Positions 24,580 to 34,931 of a stretch of 64,000 nucleotides of DNA are shown here, piece after piece; within the stretch, counting starts at the first letter, position 1, and every line of letters starts with the position of its first letter. This DNA is from Pseudopyrenochaeta lycopersici (taxonomy: Eukaryota; Ascomycota; Dothideomycetes; Pleosporales; Pseudopyrenochaetaceae). Under the pieces are notes generated by a model. It was not told the origin of the DNA and ran no database searches. It was given only the letters and a program-made list of their open reading frames with translations. The stretch covers positions 310,001 through 374,000 of the forward strand of contig NHZP01000045.1 in the NCBI GenBank assembly GCA_003313425.1. Reading direction: 5' to 3'. The position numbers were made by a program, and so were the translations under genes.

Positions 24580-25585
24580 AGTATATGCCCCCGCTACCTT
24601 CTAGTTAAAGATTCCTCTATAGACAGCGACTATACAGAGTCTAACGTAGGCTGCAGTAGTAATTTAGATATAGATCTAACAGATATTAAAGGTTATAGCA
24701 ATACAGACAAGAATCTCGTATAAGGTAAATGCGCAGATTAGTAATTATCCTAGTCTATCTATAAGAATTGTTCGCTAGAGTACTATTATTAACAGCTAAA
24801 GATATTTAACAAAATAGAGTTTACAGCGTACGACTATAAAGGTAGTACTACCCTTTAGCTAGACTATATAGAGGATTTATAGAATTAGTAAGTTACTACT
24901 ACCCTAGTATCTGTAATAAAAGCTTTAAAACGCGATAATTAACACAGGGGTGTAGATACTAGACGTATCCTAGGAAAGAGGGACTTCGCTCCTATAGTAC
25001 TATATCTATCTATATACTACATACCTTCTTTAACTAGCTTCTTAGTTAGCGCTAAGGAAAGAGGGGTAAGAGGCGTTAAGAGACTAAGTATAAGAGCTCC
25101 CTATTAACGTATTAAAAGTAATTTTATCTAGTATATAAGAGGGTAACTAGTAGGAAGCTAGATAGGACGATAAACTAGAGTATACACAGGGTACGTACAG
25201 CCTAGCCTCTTTTCCTATTTTCTAATCTAGGAGATAACGTCTAATATAGACCTTAGGTGCTAAGGAGGCTATTAAAGAAGCATAGCTTAAAGAAGATAGA
25301 GTAAGATAAGGTATATATATATAGAGGATTAGACACTAGTACTGCGGACAAACTTAATAACTACTAAGAAGAGGTACACTTACAGACGCTATAGGATTTA
25401 GGTATAGCTCTACTTATAGCTTAGTAGTTTTACTGCGAACTAGCTATAAGCTATCCTTAGGCTCTACTATTAATATATATAAGTTACGCTACTCTAAGAT
25501 CTAGAGAGCAGGCCCTATTATATCTTACTAGAGTTTACTTTTAAATTTACTAAGAAGTTTCTTAGAATTAAAGATATATAACGTA

Positions 25586-27520
25586 CATGGCAAGCGAGCG
25601 GGCCACCCCACCAACTTTGCGCAACGCATCAACTTCAATCAATTATGTCTCCACCAATTCAACCTCAACTAGCTCCTCGCGAGGCTAACGTTAATCTCGC
25701 AATCTTAGCTCTTAATCAAGATCAAATTCAGACTAAGCGAGTTGCTGCACAGACGTTTGAAGTCCCTCAAACCACGCTTCAGCGCCGCTGCGCTAGCATG
25801 CTTACCTAACACGATTACTAGCCTAACTTAAAGAAGCTTACCTAGCTAGAAGAGGAGGTAATAGTTAATTATATATTTAATCTAGATTAGCGTAGATTTC
25901 TGCCTACGTACGCAGCTATAGGTAATATAGCTAATAAGCTGCTAGCAGCGCGCAGTAAAAGTAAGGTTAGGTAGAAGTAGCTATATAACTTTAGTAAGCG
26001 TACAGATAGACTTATAATATATTTTACTTAAGCGTATAATAGGTAGAGAGCTCTATATAAAGACTCTTAGCTAATAAGCTGCTAGTTTAAGCTAGTAGAG
26101 AAGATAAAGGTAAAGTATAGTATTATAGATAAGGATATATATAATTTTAATAAAGCTAGCTTTAGGATAAGTAAGATTATAACTTAGCTAGTTATAACTA
26201 GGTTAGAGAGGAGGGGTTAGCTAAAGGCTATCTAGCTAGGTAACTATAAGTAGGTAACTATAAGTAGGTAACGTTAATTTAAGGTATTAATACAGCTAGC
26301 TAGACAGTCCTACCCTTCCTAATCTTTACTAGCTAGTATTACCTGTCTGCCTAGTACTAGGAGGATGCTATTCTACGTAACTAAGCTATTTTAGTTAGTA
26401 ATAATAGCTAGATAACTAATTAGCTTAGAGTAGCGTAGCTAAAGTAATTTAATACTTATACAAAGATAAGGGTAGTAAGCGCGCGTTAGCTGCTTATCCT
26501 TAATAGCTATAAGAGCTATTACTCTCTTAAATTTTAAGAGATCTGTAGAGAGAGTAACATCTATACCCTCTATATGCTATTATACTTATCTTATCTACTA
26601 TAGCCTCTTAACGTTAGCTACTTCTCTCCTCTTAAGAAGGCGTATAGCTGCTAGATAGAGAGCTTAATTAAGGCCTATATTAACTATATTACTAAGCTTA
26701 AATTTCTACCTGCCTTTAAAGCAGCCTTTAATTAAGCTTTTACTTTAGTAAATATACGCTTAGCATTTTAAGGGGCAGGCCTTATCCCCCTCTAGCTAGA
26801 CGTTATCTTATTAAAGCTAGATGTTTAACTGCGTACGCTATTACTAGCAGCTCAACTCGCAGCTTAGCAAGGAGCTTAACTCGCAGCTTAGTAAGGAGCT
26901 CAGCAAGGAACTTAGTAAGGAGCTTAGCTAGGAGCTTAGTTAGGAGCTTAGCTAGGAGCTCTCTAGGAGCCTTAAACACTAAGGAACGTACGTAAGCTTA
27001 AGGCTTAATCTACTCTAATTAGCGATCGCCTTTAACAGCATAATAGCTTATTACCAGCCTTAATTATTAAGGCGTTTAGTTAGTTTAAGAAGGGGGCTAT
27101 AGTAAGGATATATAAAGCTAAGCTAATAGAGGATAGGATTACTAGCCTTAAGTAAGCTAATAAGGTAGTAACTTAGCAGAAGAAGCGTAAGAGAAGGCAG
27201 ATTTAGAAAGGAGGAGTCTTAATAAAGGGAGCTAGAGAAGATTTACTTACTTAGTAAGAGGTTAAGTAGTAAATAGACTGTAAACTGCGCTAAAGTAGAG
27301 GGTAACTAGGGTCTAGCCGTAAGACTCTAGCACGCTGTAAAAGATGTAGAGAGACTAGACATAACTTGCGCACATGTAAAAAAGATACTATAGGTGCTGC
27401 TGAAGCTAGCATCTAGATATCTAAATAGCAATTGATTTTATGGTTGAGTAGGACGCTTATAGAGGTGCGCAAAGTTGGTGGGGTAGCCCGCTCGCTTACA
27501 TAGCCCGCTCGCTTGCTATG
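25586..27520 (+). mobile_element. Fot1/pogo-type DNA transposon inserted in the recombinase gene
   Basis: Ends 25586-25622 and about 27465-27520 are inverted repeats (CATGGCAAGCGAGCGGGCC at the left), with TA at 25584-25585 and 27521-27522. The target was the palindrome ACGTACGT. The right end carries an extra copy of the GCCCGCTCGCTT motif. The interior holds one degraded transposase reading on the plus strand. Recombinase homology resumes on the other side, so this is a clean insertion. Confidence 0.9.
25647..27420 (+). pseudogene. Fot1/pogo transposase, RIPed
   Basis: The frame begins MSPPIQPQLAPREANVNLAI at an intact, un-RIPed stretch, with a helix-turn-helix-like RVAAQTFEVPQTTLQRR. After about 25800 stops accumulate. 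DIYNFNKASFRISKIIT near 26138-26180 corresponds to the YNFDE(T/A)GF motif of DDE_1 transposases, with Asp-Glu turned to Asn-Lys. About 26850-26970 is a run of near-identical AGCTTAGCAAGG units. The C-terminus has a zinc knuckle, CKRCRETRHNLRTC (27336-27380). A healthier relative is at 51320-52770. Confidence 0.8.
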
Positions 27521-27871
27521 TACGTTAAGTATCTAAACTATCTAAGTATTTTCTCAGTATTTACATTCTTAAAGTTAATTATAACGCTAACTAATATTAT
27601 AAGGAACACCTTCTCTCTTCCTAAAGTTATATATAATAATACTCTTACTTTTAGCCTATATATCTTCCTACTTAGGCTCTTCTTTAGTAATAAAGTATTT
27701 ATAGCATATAACCTAACATCTTAGGAAGAACTAAGCAGACTTAGTATTCTACTAGGTAGTAATAAACTGCTATTACGTCTTAATAAGAAATTAGATAACT
27801 TCCCTATATTCTAGAAGGTGTAAAGAGTTTAGATAGCTAGTCTATCTCTTATAATAAGGCTCTCCTATACT

Positions 27872-28260
27872 TGTGAAGAATCTTAAAAGCTATCGGTGAG
27901 GATAACCAATGAGATTGCAAGGTTGGTTCTCCGGGATAGAGTGAGGGACTAGACGGAAGGGGGTTTAATACTAAGACAGTAAGGGGGTGCTTCTGTAAAG
28001 AGTACTAAGGGTTGAGAACAATCGGTATTGCTATCACTATACTGTAGAGTATAATCTTGAGTTGAACACAATGAGCCATAAGGGTTCATTGTGGTGATCT
28101 ATATACATAGAAGTTATGCATGTTGCTCAGTGTGCTCAGTGTGCTCAGTGCCACTGATCAAACTGATCAACTGAGCACGTCACGTGACCTCGGTTGTTGG
28201 TCCAATACCTGTGAGGTCCAGTTGGGGCCACTGGGACAGGGTCCCGGCAGGATCGTAACA
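27872..28260 (-). repeat. Solo LTR of the Gypsy family (third U3 type), not RIPed
   Basis: The 389-bp unit runs TGTGAAG to CGTAACA, with ATACT duplicated at 27867-27871 and 28261-28265, so it is a complete LTR left by LTR-LTR recombination. It is in reverse orientation to the recombinase gene it splits. CpA and TpG sites are largely intact, including three TGCTCAGTG units at 28130-28160. It shares its U3 with 22126-22504. Confidence 0.92.
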
Positions 28261-28947
28261 ATACTCTACTTTACTATACTATCTTAAAATATTAGGGTAA
28301 ACTATAGGTTTTTAGTAAGTAACTTATCCTTATTTACTATAATATAGTAGAGGGAAGGCTTTTAATAAAAATAGTAAGCCCTAGGTAGCTGTAGTAGGCA
28401 GATATAGTGTTAACACATAAGCTAGGTAATATTAGTAAAGCGATACAGAACTTAATAATAGGGTACACTAGCATAGTAATATTCTTAAGATATTCTTTCG
28501 CGACGTATTAGAGTTAACACGTAAGCTGTCGTGCGAGGCATCTAGCAATAGGATACGCTTATGCAGGCTGCATGTACTATAAGCTATTTAATTAATTATT
28601 AACAACTATAATAACTTACCTTAGAAGAGTCTTCTTTAGTTAATAATTATCTTATTATACGTTTGCTACTTAATAGAAGGAAAGAGATAAAGCGCTACTT
28701 TAAAAGTATAACTAAGTATCTAGACTATATATAATTAAATCTAGGGATTAACTATAAAAGGTAGTACTAGTAATATATACTCTTGTGGAGGAAAAAGGGA
28801 GAGCTTGGCAACAGTTACCCAGGTGATCTATGAGATGGACCACTATTTTGTCTAGGAGGCTTTAGGAGAGCCAGCTATATAAAGGAGAGCTGAGCACGGC
28901 CTATTACAGGGGCCATTATACGGTAGGAGCGTGAGCAGCGTGTACGC

Positions 28948-29095
28948 GTGCGTGGGCGCGTACGTGCTCGCGCACGTGCTCGCGCACGTGATCGCGCACG
29001 TGAGTCTACCTTCAGGTGTCTCCTGCGTGAGCTTGCCCATCAGCTTGCACGTGAGCGTGCACGTGAGCGCGCACGTGAGCGCGCCCTTGAATGCA
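28948..29095. repeat. GC-rich tandem CACGTG array within the recombinase pseudogene
   Basis: Units of about 12 bp, roughly CGCGCACGTGCT or CGCACGTGAG, are repeated in two blocks (28948-29005 and 29045-29090). They give alternating Arg/Ala or Arg/Glu in one frame (RARARARARDRARE). Every unit contains the palindrome CACGTG. The array is very unlike its AT-rich surroundings and keeps its CpA sites. Confidence 0.75.
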
Positions 29096-29854
29096 CACAG
29101 AAGTACGTGTCTCTCCAGGGTAAGCTCCTACGTCAGCGCGCACGTGAGCCTACCGTACCCCAGGTCACAGCGCGTTGTTTGCAACAACTCTTAAAAGAGA
29201 AGAAGGAACGCTAGGAGTATAAATAGCCTGTACGTGATGTTAAACAGTAACTTATTAGTATTAAGATTAATATGCACCTAGTAATATTTCCTAATATAAT
29301 ACTACTAGTATAAAGAGAGTTAGCTAATTTTATCTTCTCTTAACTAGGATCCTCTATAGAGGAGGAGGTATGCAGGCGTAATAAGGCTATTTAGGCTGTT
29401 ACGCTGTATTATAGGGTAGAAGAGGGCAGAATAAACCCTTTTTAAATAAAGCAGCGCAGTAAAAACGTTATTTTGCTAGCTAAAAGCTAGATAGTATATA
29501 ATAAAGAAATATTAGAAGCAGTAAAGGTATTAGTGTTTAAAGAGAAGAGGCTAAGAAGATGTTAGAAATGCGTTAGTAACACGAATCTCCTAATTAAGGA
29601 AAGGATATACGAATTTAGTCGCGAGGGTAATCTTAGCTAACACTTTAAACGGAAGCACTTACAGCATATTAAGGAAGGAGACTGTCTTAGCTGCGAACTA
29701 TGTTAGGTAGACCTAGTAGATAAGATGCATCTGCAGCAACATAGACTTGATGTTCACGGCACCGTGACCTAGAAAGAGACTGCTTAATCCGCTCATGTTT
29801 ATAAGTCGCGTCTCGTCTGAGCATTTCTTACTTTCTATGCACGTGGCGTGAAAC

Positions 29855-30850
29855 CTACATATAGGTTTGGAGAAGTAGTTTACACATATGGTCTAAATTA
29901 GATAATGTTAGGGAGTCTCCTTTGAGTTCGTTGCATTTCTGCTGGTACTGGTGGTAAAGGATGATTCTTGCCATTCTAAGCTTGACAGGGTCAATGGCCG
30001 CATCGTGTTCGATCGATTCAGCGCAGTGCAGGCTTTTCAGTATCTTTTCTGTACGTGAGCGTCCTAATGTTAGATTACTTACTTAGAAGCGTGCCTAAGG
30101 GTCATCTGCATTCTATTTACTATAGAAGTGATTAATAAAGTCCACAGCGTCTTGCTGAAGGAAACTATCGCTAATTATAGTAAGCTGCATAATCTCCTAG
30201 TGTTCTAGTCTATAAATATTATATAGTTTATCGTAATAACAAACCTAATAGGTCCTCGTCGTTCCTTCTAGTAAGGTGAACTTTTATTTATTTTCTACTA
30301 GGCTTCTATTCTAGTTTAAAAAGAGTTCTAATTAAGATATAGAAGGTAATCTTATAGGGGAAAGTAGCAGCACTAGACTACTATCTCTACTAACTAATTC
30401 TATTCTTAGTCCTAAACCCTTGCCTACGTTTAATGCTCCTAGATTATTAAATTTATCTTTAAATCTTAAAGCTAATGCAAGATTACTGCTCGTTAGTGAT
30501 TTAACAGTTTCTCGTACCTAGTCCTAACTGTCTAACATTACAATGTCCTTAGAGAGGGTGTAGCTAAATACTATATTAGCGACTAGATGCTCTTTATTAG
30601 AGTTTAGGGCTCTTTTATCACGCCGGTGGAACTTTCTATAAGGAAATTTTAACCTCCTCATGTTCTTATGTAACGGCTGAGGGACCCTAGTATAGTCCGC
30701 ATATGATGAATAATTGTACGTTGGTACGGAAGATAAACTGTCAAACATCAGTAACGCTTCTACGACAACATCAAATCATACCTCATCATCTTCCATCTTA
30801 TCTCGAGCATAGTCCAGAAGCGATTCGTCGACAATAGAGCTCTGGTCCAT
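29855..30850 (-). pseudogene. Unrecognised gene of 332 codons, in frame but stopped by RIP
   Basis: From an ATG at 30850 (MDQSSIVDESLLDYARDKME) to a stop at 29855 the minus strand holds one frame of exactly 332 codons with no shift, interrupted by about a dozen stops of RIP type. Recognisable stretches are TRVPQPLHKNMRRLKFPYRK, LGRSRTEKILKSLHCAESIE and AIDPVKLRMARIILYHQYQQ. The N-terminal part is still open (30524-30748). I do not know the family. A second, partial copy lies at 46613-46696 plus 48053-48100, split by a Tc1 element, so the gene is repeated, which explains the RIP. Confidence 0.6.
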
Positions 30851-31609
30851 GTTAGAAATGGCGTTGCCGAGATTGGCCACCTACTAAGACAAGGGAGCGC
30901 ATCTTGAACCGAATGACTTCACAAGAAATGTGATGGTGCAAAATCGACAGTCTGAGAAGAATAGATACAAAGAGCGCGTTCAGGTAGTAAGATGAGAAAA
31001 AGGCCAATATTTATGCCCTGTGTGACCCACCATAGTCGTGGTCGAGGGAGCTGTGTCTGCTCACGCCGTGAGATGGTAGTCCTAAGGGAGCGGAGTAGCG
31101 CAGAGCGAGATGGAGAGGGAATGGTGTAGAGAGCAACCAGGCAGAGACGCAAGGCTGAACTGCGGCCTGCGTCTGCGTGTGTACGGCGCGGCTGAGCACA
31201 GCTGAGCGCTGCTGAGCCGAGCTGAACTGGGTGGTGCTGGCTTGAGGAGCGTTGGAGGAAGTAGTCAACACCATCTCTCTCCTCGCATCTGCCATTTTAG
31301 CGATTTGAGAGTCAGTCGCTCGACTCCACCCACAGCTGCACTGCTTTTCCACGCCGCGATGCCGCCGTTTTCACAAGCGAGCGAGCTTGTCCACGATCTT
31401 ACTCCTGCACCTGGGCAGCCGCAAGAATAGCGGCGACGAAGGATGCCAATCATTGTACAACAAAGTTGGTCACGATGGCGGGAAGTTCGGCGAGTGATAT
31501 GATCATAGTTATGAGAAGCTAAGCAAACCAGCAAAACCTTGGCAGTCCCATGATTTATTTGCTTCTATGCGATCGTGCTAAAAGTGTCGCAAAGATTGTC
31601 TCTTGTACA
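30851..31609. other. No gene supported
   Basis: Composition is normal and there are short overlapping ORFs on both strands with no recognisable domain. Small GCTGAGC-type repeats occur at 31190-31225. It may contain the flank of the pogo-type element to the right. Confidence 0.5.
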
Positions 31610-32870
31610 TTAACACCAATCTCCTGCCACCATCCGCGCCACTGGAGCCCTCCATAGCTCTCCCACTTCGCTCGTCCGCGCCACTTTAGTCTTTAACATC
31701 GGCACACCCACTTCTAGCGCGGAACTCTTGCGCTTACAACCACGTTTCGCCTTAACTACAGTAGCTTTCTCTTTAGCAGCACGCTTCGCTCGTGCCTCGT
31801 CCAGGTCTTCGTAGCTCATCACCTTCGCCTTCCCTAGGACTACTGACCTGGACGATCGGCGGGCTCTAGCTTCGTTGTTAATCTTGGACAAGAATCAGTT
31901 ATGATCCTGCAAAAGGGAACATTCAGCAAAGGATACTCGGGCGGCACTTGTGAGCTTCTGTACGTGCCTCTGCAGGCGTTGTTTGCTTAGCTCATCAAGC
32001 CCATAAGCATCCTGCTTAATCAGCTTCTGTAGTAACGTCAGAGCCTCTGTTGTTACAGGCGTCATAGGCGTTACAGGGGTTTGCAGTGTTTCATCCTGTA
32101 GGCAAACTCCCACGATTTCACTGGCTTTCAGAACAGTCAGTCGAGCCGGAGGCTTAGGTATCTCTCTGAGCACTCTCTCTGGGTTGAATAGAAATAGACC
32201 ACATGCAGCCCATCCGGCTGCGATGTTCCTCTTAGTGAATGTCCTCACCCTGGCGGGGCTGTACAGAGAGGTGAAGTGCTCCTTGCCGACAGCATCTATG
32301 CCACCTTGGTTTAATCGTTCGACTTGGTGGCGGTAGCCTGTCTTCAGTGGGGCGAAGACTCCGACGTCACAGGGCTGGAGCTTGTGAGAGGTATGAGAGG
32401 GGAGACGACACAAGATGTTGTTCTCAAAACAATACTCCAATATCTCGAGCGTCTCATGTGTTCCGAAGCAGTTGGAATCCAGATCACGTGACACATATAT
32501 AGCCAAACACTGGTGTGGCCCTAGTCCCATACGATGGTGCGACGGCACGCCAGCTATATAATAGAGCCATAGGCCTAGATAGAGAACCATCATTCTTGTT
32601 CCCAATTCCAGGTTCTAACTGAAGCCATCGCATATTAGTACCCGTGGTTTACCTTGAGCTAATCCTTTTGTTTGGGGATCAAACACGCGCGTGAGCCACT
32701 CTAAACTGATCTTGGAGTCGTTGTATCCGTTTTCTGAGTGGCCATAATGCCATCCAGGGGTAGGGTATGTGGTCCAGTTGCTTCGGTGTGTTGAAGCTGG
32801 CCAGATTATAATGTTAGAGGAGATGAGCGCAAGCTTTTGGCGTCGTGAAACCGGAAATAAGGTTTTGATG
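31610..32870 (-). pseudogene. pogo-type (DDE_1) transposase, truncated and interrupted
   Basis: Minus-strand reading from about 32870 leftwards gives GWHYGHSENGYNDSKISLEW, PRVLICDGF, a 151-bp insertion, then GTHETLEILEYCFENNILC, LPSHTSHKLQPCDVGVFAPL and a basic C-terminal tail ending at 31610. DGFGTHE and LQPCDVGVF are core blocks of fungal DDE_1 transposases. A TGA at about 31892 separates the clean C-terminal 93 codons (31610-31891). The N-terminal DNA-binding half is missing. The body is not RIPed, so it was inactivated by insertion and truncation. Confidence 0.8.
32470..32620. mobile_element. 151-bp miniature element in the pogo transposase
   Basis: The target duplication GAAGC is at 32465-32469 and 32621-32625. 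The ends are imperfect inverted repeats, AGTTGGAATCCAG and AGTTAGAACCTGG (complement). Removing the insert and one duplication restores the GGC TTC GGA reading of the conserved DGFGTHE motif, which proves insertion. A 5-bp duplication with AGTT...AACT ends does not match a superfamily I can name. Confidence 0.8.
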
Positions 32871-33089
32871 ACATAATTGGCTTTTTCGGGCCCCCTGTTG
32901 TCCGTGCGACGCGGGGTACTTGACGATCGGTCGAAGGCTGAGATGCTCCGCGAGTGGTTCCCGTTGGCTGAGAGGAGTGAAGATGCACAGCGCGCATATA
33001 AAGATCGACCCTAACCCACATGAAGTTAGGTAAATAGCCAGTCCACACCGCTTTCCTATCCGCTTTTGAATGCATGTGTAGATCGTGTA

Positions 33090-33680
33090 ATGTCAGCTGA
33101 GATTGACTCGATACTCGCCAGCAAAAGCATCGTGGCTGGCGCATGTACTTCAACTTCTGGCTTCCTTCCTCCTCTCCGCGCCAACCTCTCTCTGTTTCGA
33201 GTACTTTTGCAGACAATAACTCCTCAAATGCTTGCCAACGCGGAACGTCGCATTAGTCTAGATAGTGTAAGGATCTGGCAGTGTACACGCGCCTCTCCGC
33301 TTTCGGCTGGCCTCGAGCTGCAAAAGACTAATGTCGACCAAAAGTTAGAAAGAATCAAGAACGAACGGAAAGAAAAGGCGCATGCGTATAAAGTAAGGCA
33401 TGATCTTGCCAGAATATAATGTCTAGTAACTCAAAGTCTCTTGGTGCAGGACGTACTCCGACGCATATGTAGTGAAGGGCAATTGGAAGAGCTTGTGCAG
33501 CCCGAGTATTGGTCAGACCAATTGCACGAGCCTGTTAATGATGATGAAAAAGAGATAGAAAGAAACGAGGATAAGACAGTGTCTAGTTGGACAGAAGAAC
33601 TTATGAAAGCGCCTTTTATAGATGCAAAACATAGAAGCGTAATTTTAGTAAAGCAATATCCACGTCTTAGATTAAAATAA
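33090..33680 (+). CDS. Possible two-exon gene, function unknown
   Basis: Exon 1 33090-33392 (MSAEIDSILASKSIVAGACT) and exon 2 33450-33680 join in phase across a 57-bp intron with GTAAGG donor, a CTAGTAACTC branch-like site and GTGCAG acceptor. The product has 177 residues, a charged helical middle (DQKLERIKNERKEKAHAYK) and no known domain. Reading frames continue loosely to about 33770, so the true 3' end is uncertain. It could be a pseudogene, and no transcript evidence is visible. Confidence 0.35.
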
Positions 33681-33683
33681 TTC

Positions 33684-34242
33684 TTAGTCTAACAACTTTT
33701 ACAGGATTAAGGCACGGCAGCTAGCATCTAAGGAAAGGAAAGCAGCATGCGAAGCGTTAGTTAGAGTATCTACATTTTAAGATAAGCTAATTTAGTAAAG
33801 AAGTCGATGCGGATTCTAAGAACAAACTCGTCGAAAATCTTATTATTTACGTACGACAGCATTTTATCCGCAGTTAGGCGGGGTCTTGCTAATGTAGTAT
33901 TCAGATGCCATATCTCCATTAGGCCAAGCGTCATAAACATAGCCGCACAACCACAGTGCGATACAGAAACTAGGTAAGGAAGCGTGAACAACCGAGCGTG
34001 CACCCACGTCGAAGCCTCGATGAAGCCGCACTTCGTCAACTCTCTTACAACAGTCTGATAGAACGAAACGAGGACCAGGTCGTATCACGTTACCAGCAAG
34101 CAAAACAGGAAATGGAAGAAGGAGCGGCGGTCGAATAATAGAGGGGCATGGCACCACAGAAAGCCGAAGCACACTAACGACACTACCATAGTTAACTTTG
34201 AATGGTATATTCTCTTTCCCTATTTCGTTTCTATTTAAATCC
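33684..34242. other. No gene supported
   Basis: Short ORFs occur on both strands, none with recognisable sequence or plausible start and splice structure. Confidence 0.5.
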
Positions 34243-34554
34243 TTATTCTGATCGACGACTTAAAACAGTGATTCTTTGCCGGCTAAGATCTCTAAATATA
34301 TTAAGCCTTCGAATTTCTAGAGGGAGCTTGCGGAAGAAAAGTAAATTCAACTGAGGAGATACGTCCGGTCCAGTACTCTTCACTCCGCAGGTATCCTCCG
34401 ATAATCGAACAGCAGGCAGACGCGCATTCCAGGCCGCCGTAGCTTTGGCTTGCCATTCCTCTCTTTTCTCGTGCCGTCTCGTGAATTTGTTGCGTGTAGC
34501 ACGGTGCCATAAATTGCCGAGTACAGCACCAGGATTCGGAGGCATCAGAATCAA
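34243..34554 (-). pseudogene. Fragment resembling the N-terminus of a fungal DUF7730/F-box-like protein
   Basis: The minus-strand frame ends SPQLNLLFFRKLPLEIRRLN and then diverges into a stop. FF.KLPLEIR..IYRE is the opening block of a common fungal family (DUF7730). Only this start is present and there is no downstream domain, so it looks like a truncated copy. The first residues before it are low in information. The start codon may be the ATG at 34554. Confidence 0.4.
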
Positions 34555-34725
34555 AAAGAAGGGTAACTATTCAAGATATCTACGAAACTTATATAGAGAT
34601 GTGTTCAGTTTTCACTGAAAGAGTCACAGTCTTAAAGGACGAGACGCATTAAGTGCTACTTAGCCCTGGATGCCTGTGCCGCGAAACTGTGCCGCAGGGC
34701 TGAGCAGATGGGTACAATAGGTGAT

Positions 34726-34931
34726 TGTTACGACCGTGCTCAAAGTAGCGAAGTACCATAGGTCGCAACTCGAGCAGGACGGGTTGGTAGACAGGCTGGT
34801 GACTGAACGCTCGAAGAAAGAGAAGTCACGTGAGCAGCTGAGTGATGTCACCAAGCGGTATATAGAGCATGATGTTAGGGTGTAACAAAGTCTGTCCATT
34901 AAACATGTGTCTACACATACAAGTTTTGACA
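34726..34931 (+). repeat. Possible short solo LTR
   Basis: The segment runs TGTTACGACC to TTTTGACA, contains TATATAGAG and CCATTAAACA like the 3' half of LTRs, and stands alone. I could not find a matching 5-bp duplication, so the call is tentative. Confidence 0.3.

Larger units (their letters stand above)
24580..29772 (+). pseudogene. DUF3435-type tyrosine recombinase (Starship-captain/Crypton-like), RIPed and split
   Basis: Reading through stops gives a DUF3435 protein. The N-terminal part is at about 24780-25080 (LEYYY.QLKIFNKIEFT). The core at about 25308-25580 reads TNLITTKKRYTYRRYRI, then YYILLEFTFKFTKKFLRIKD. A middle block at 27600-27870 reads NLTS.EELSRLSILLG, then KALSYT-like. A C-terminal catalytic-region-like block is at about 28410-28560 (LGNISKAIQNLIIGYTSI). 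Finally comes a zinc-finger-like tail at 29560-29772 (EFSREGNLS.HFKRKHLQHI, then CELC...H...H). The match rests on my knowledge of the family. The gene is broken by a Fot1 element (25586-27520), a solo LTR (27872-28260) and many TAA/TAG codons. DUF3435 enzymes move Starship giant transposons. Confidence 0.8.

Noticed and set aside
28948..29095. Possible CRISPR-like repeat array
   Set aside because: Units are contiguous 12-bp tandem repeats with no unique spacers, in a fungal genome.
28931..29214. Two overlapping Arg-rich or Val/His-rich ORFs
   Set aside because: They are by-products of the CACGTG tandem array inside the recombinase pseudogene, not separate genes.
31242..31534. ORFs on both strands near 31.0-31.5 kb
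   Set aside because: No domain, no clear start context, and overlapping frames of equal length on both strands.
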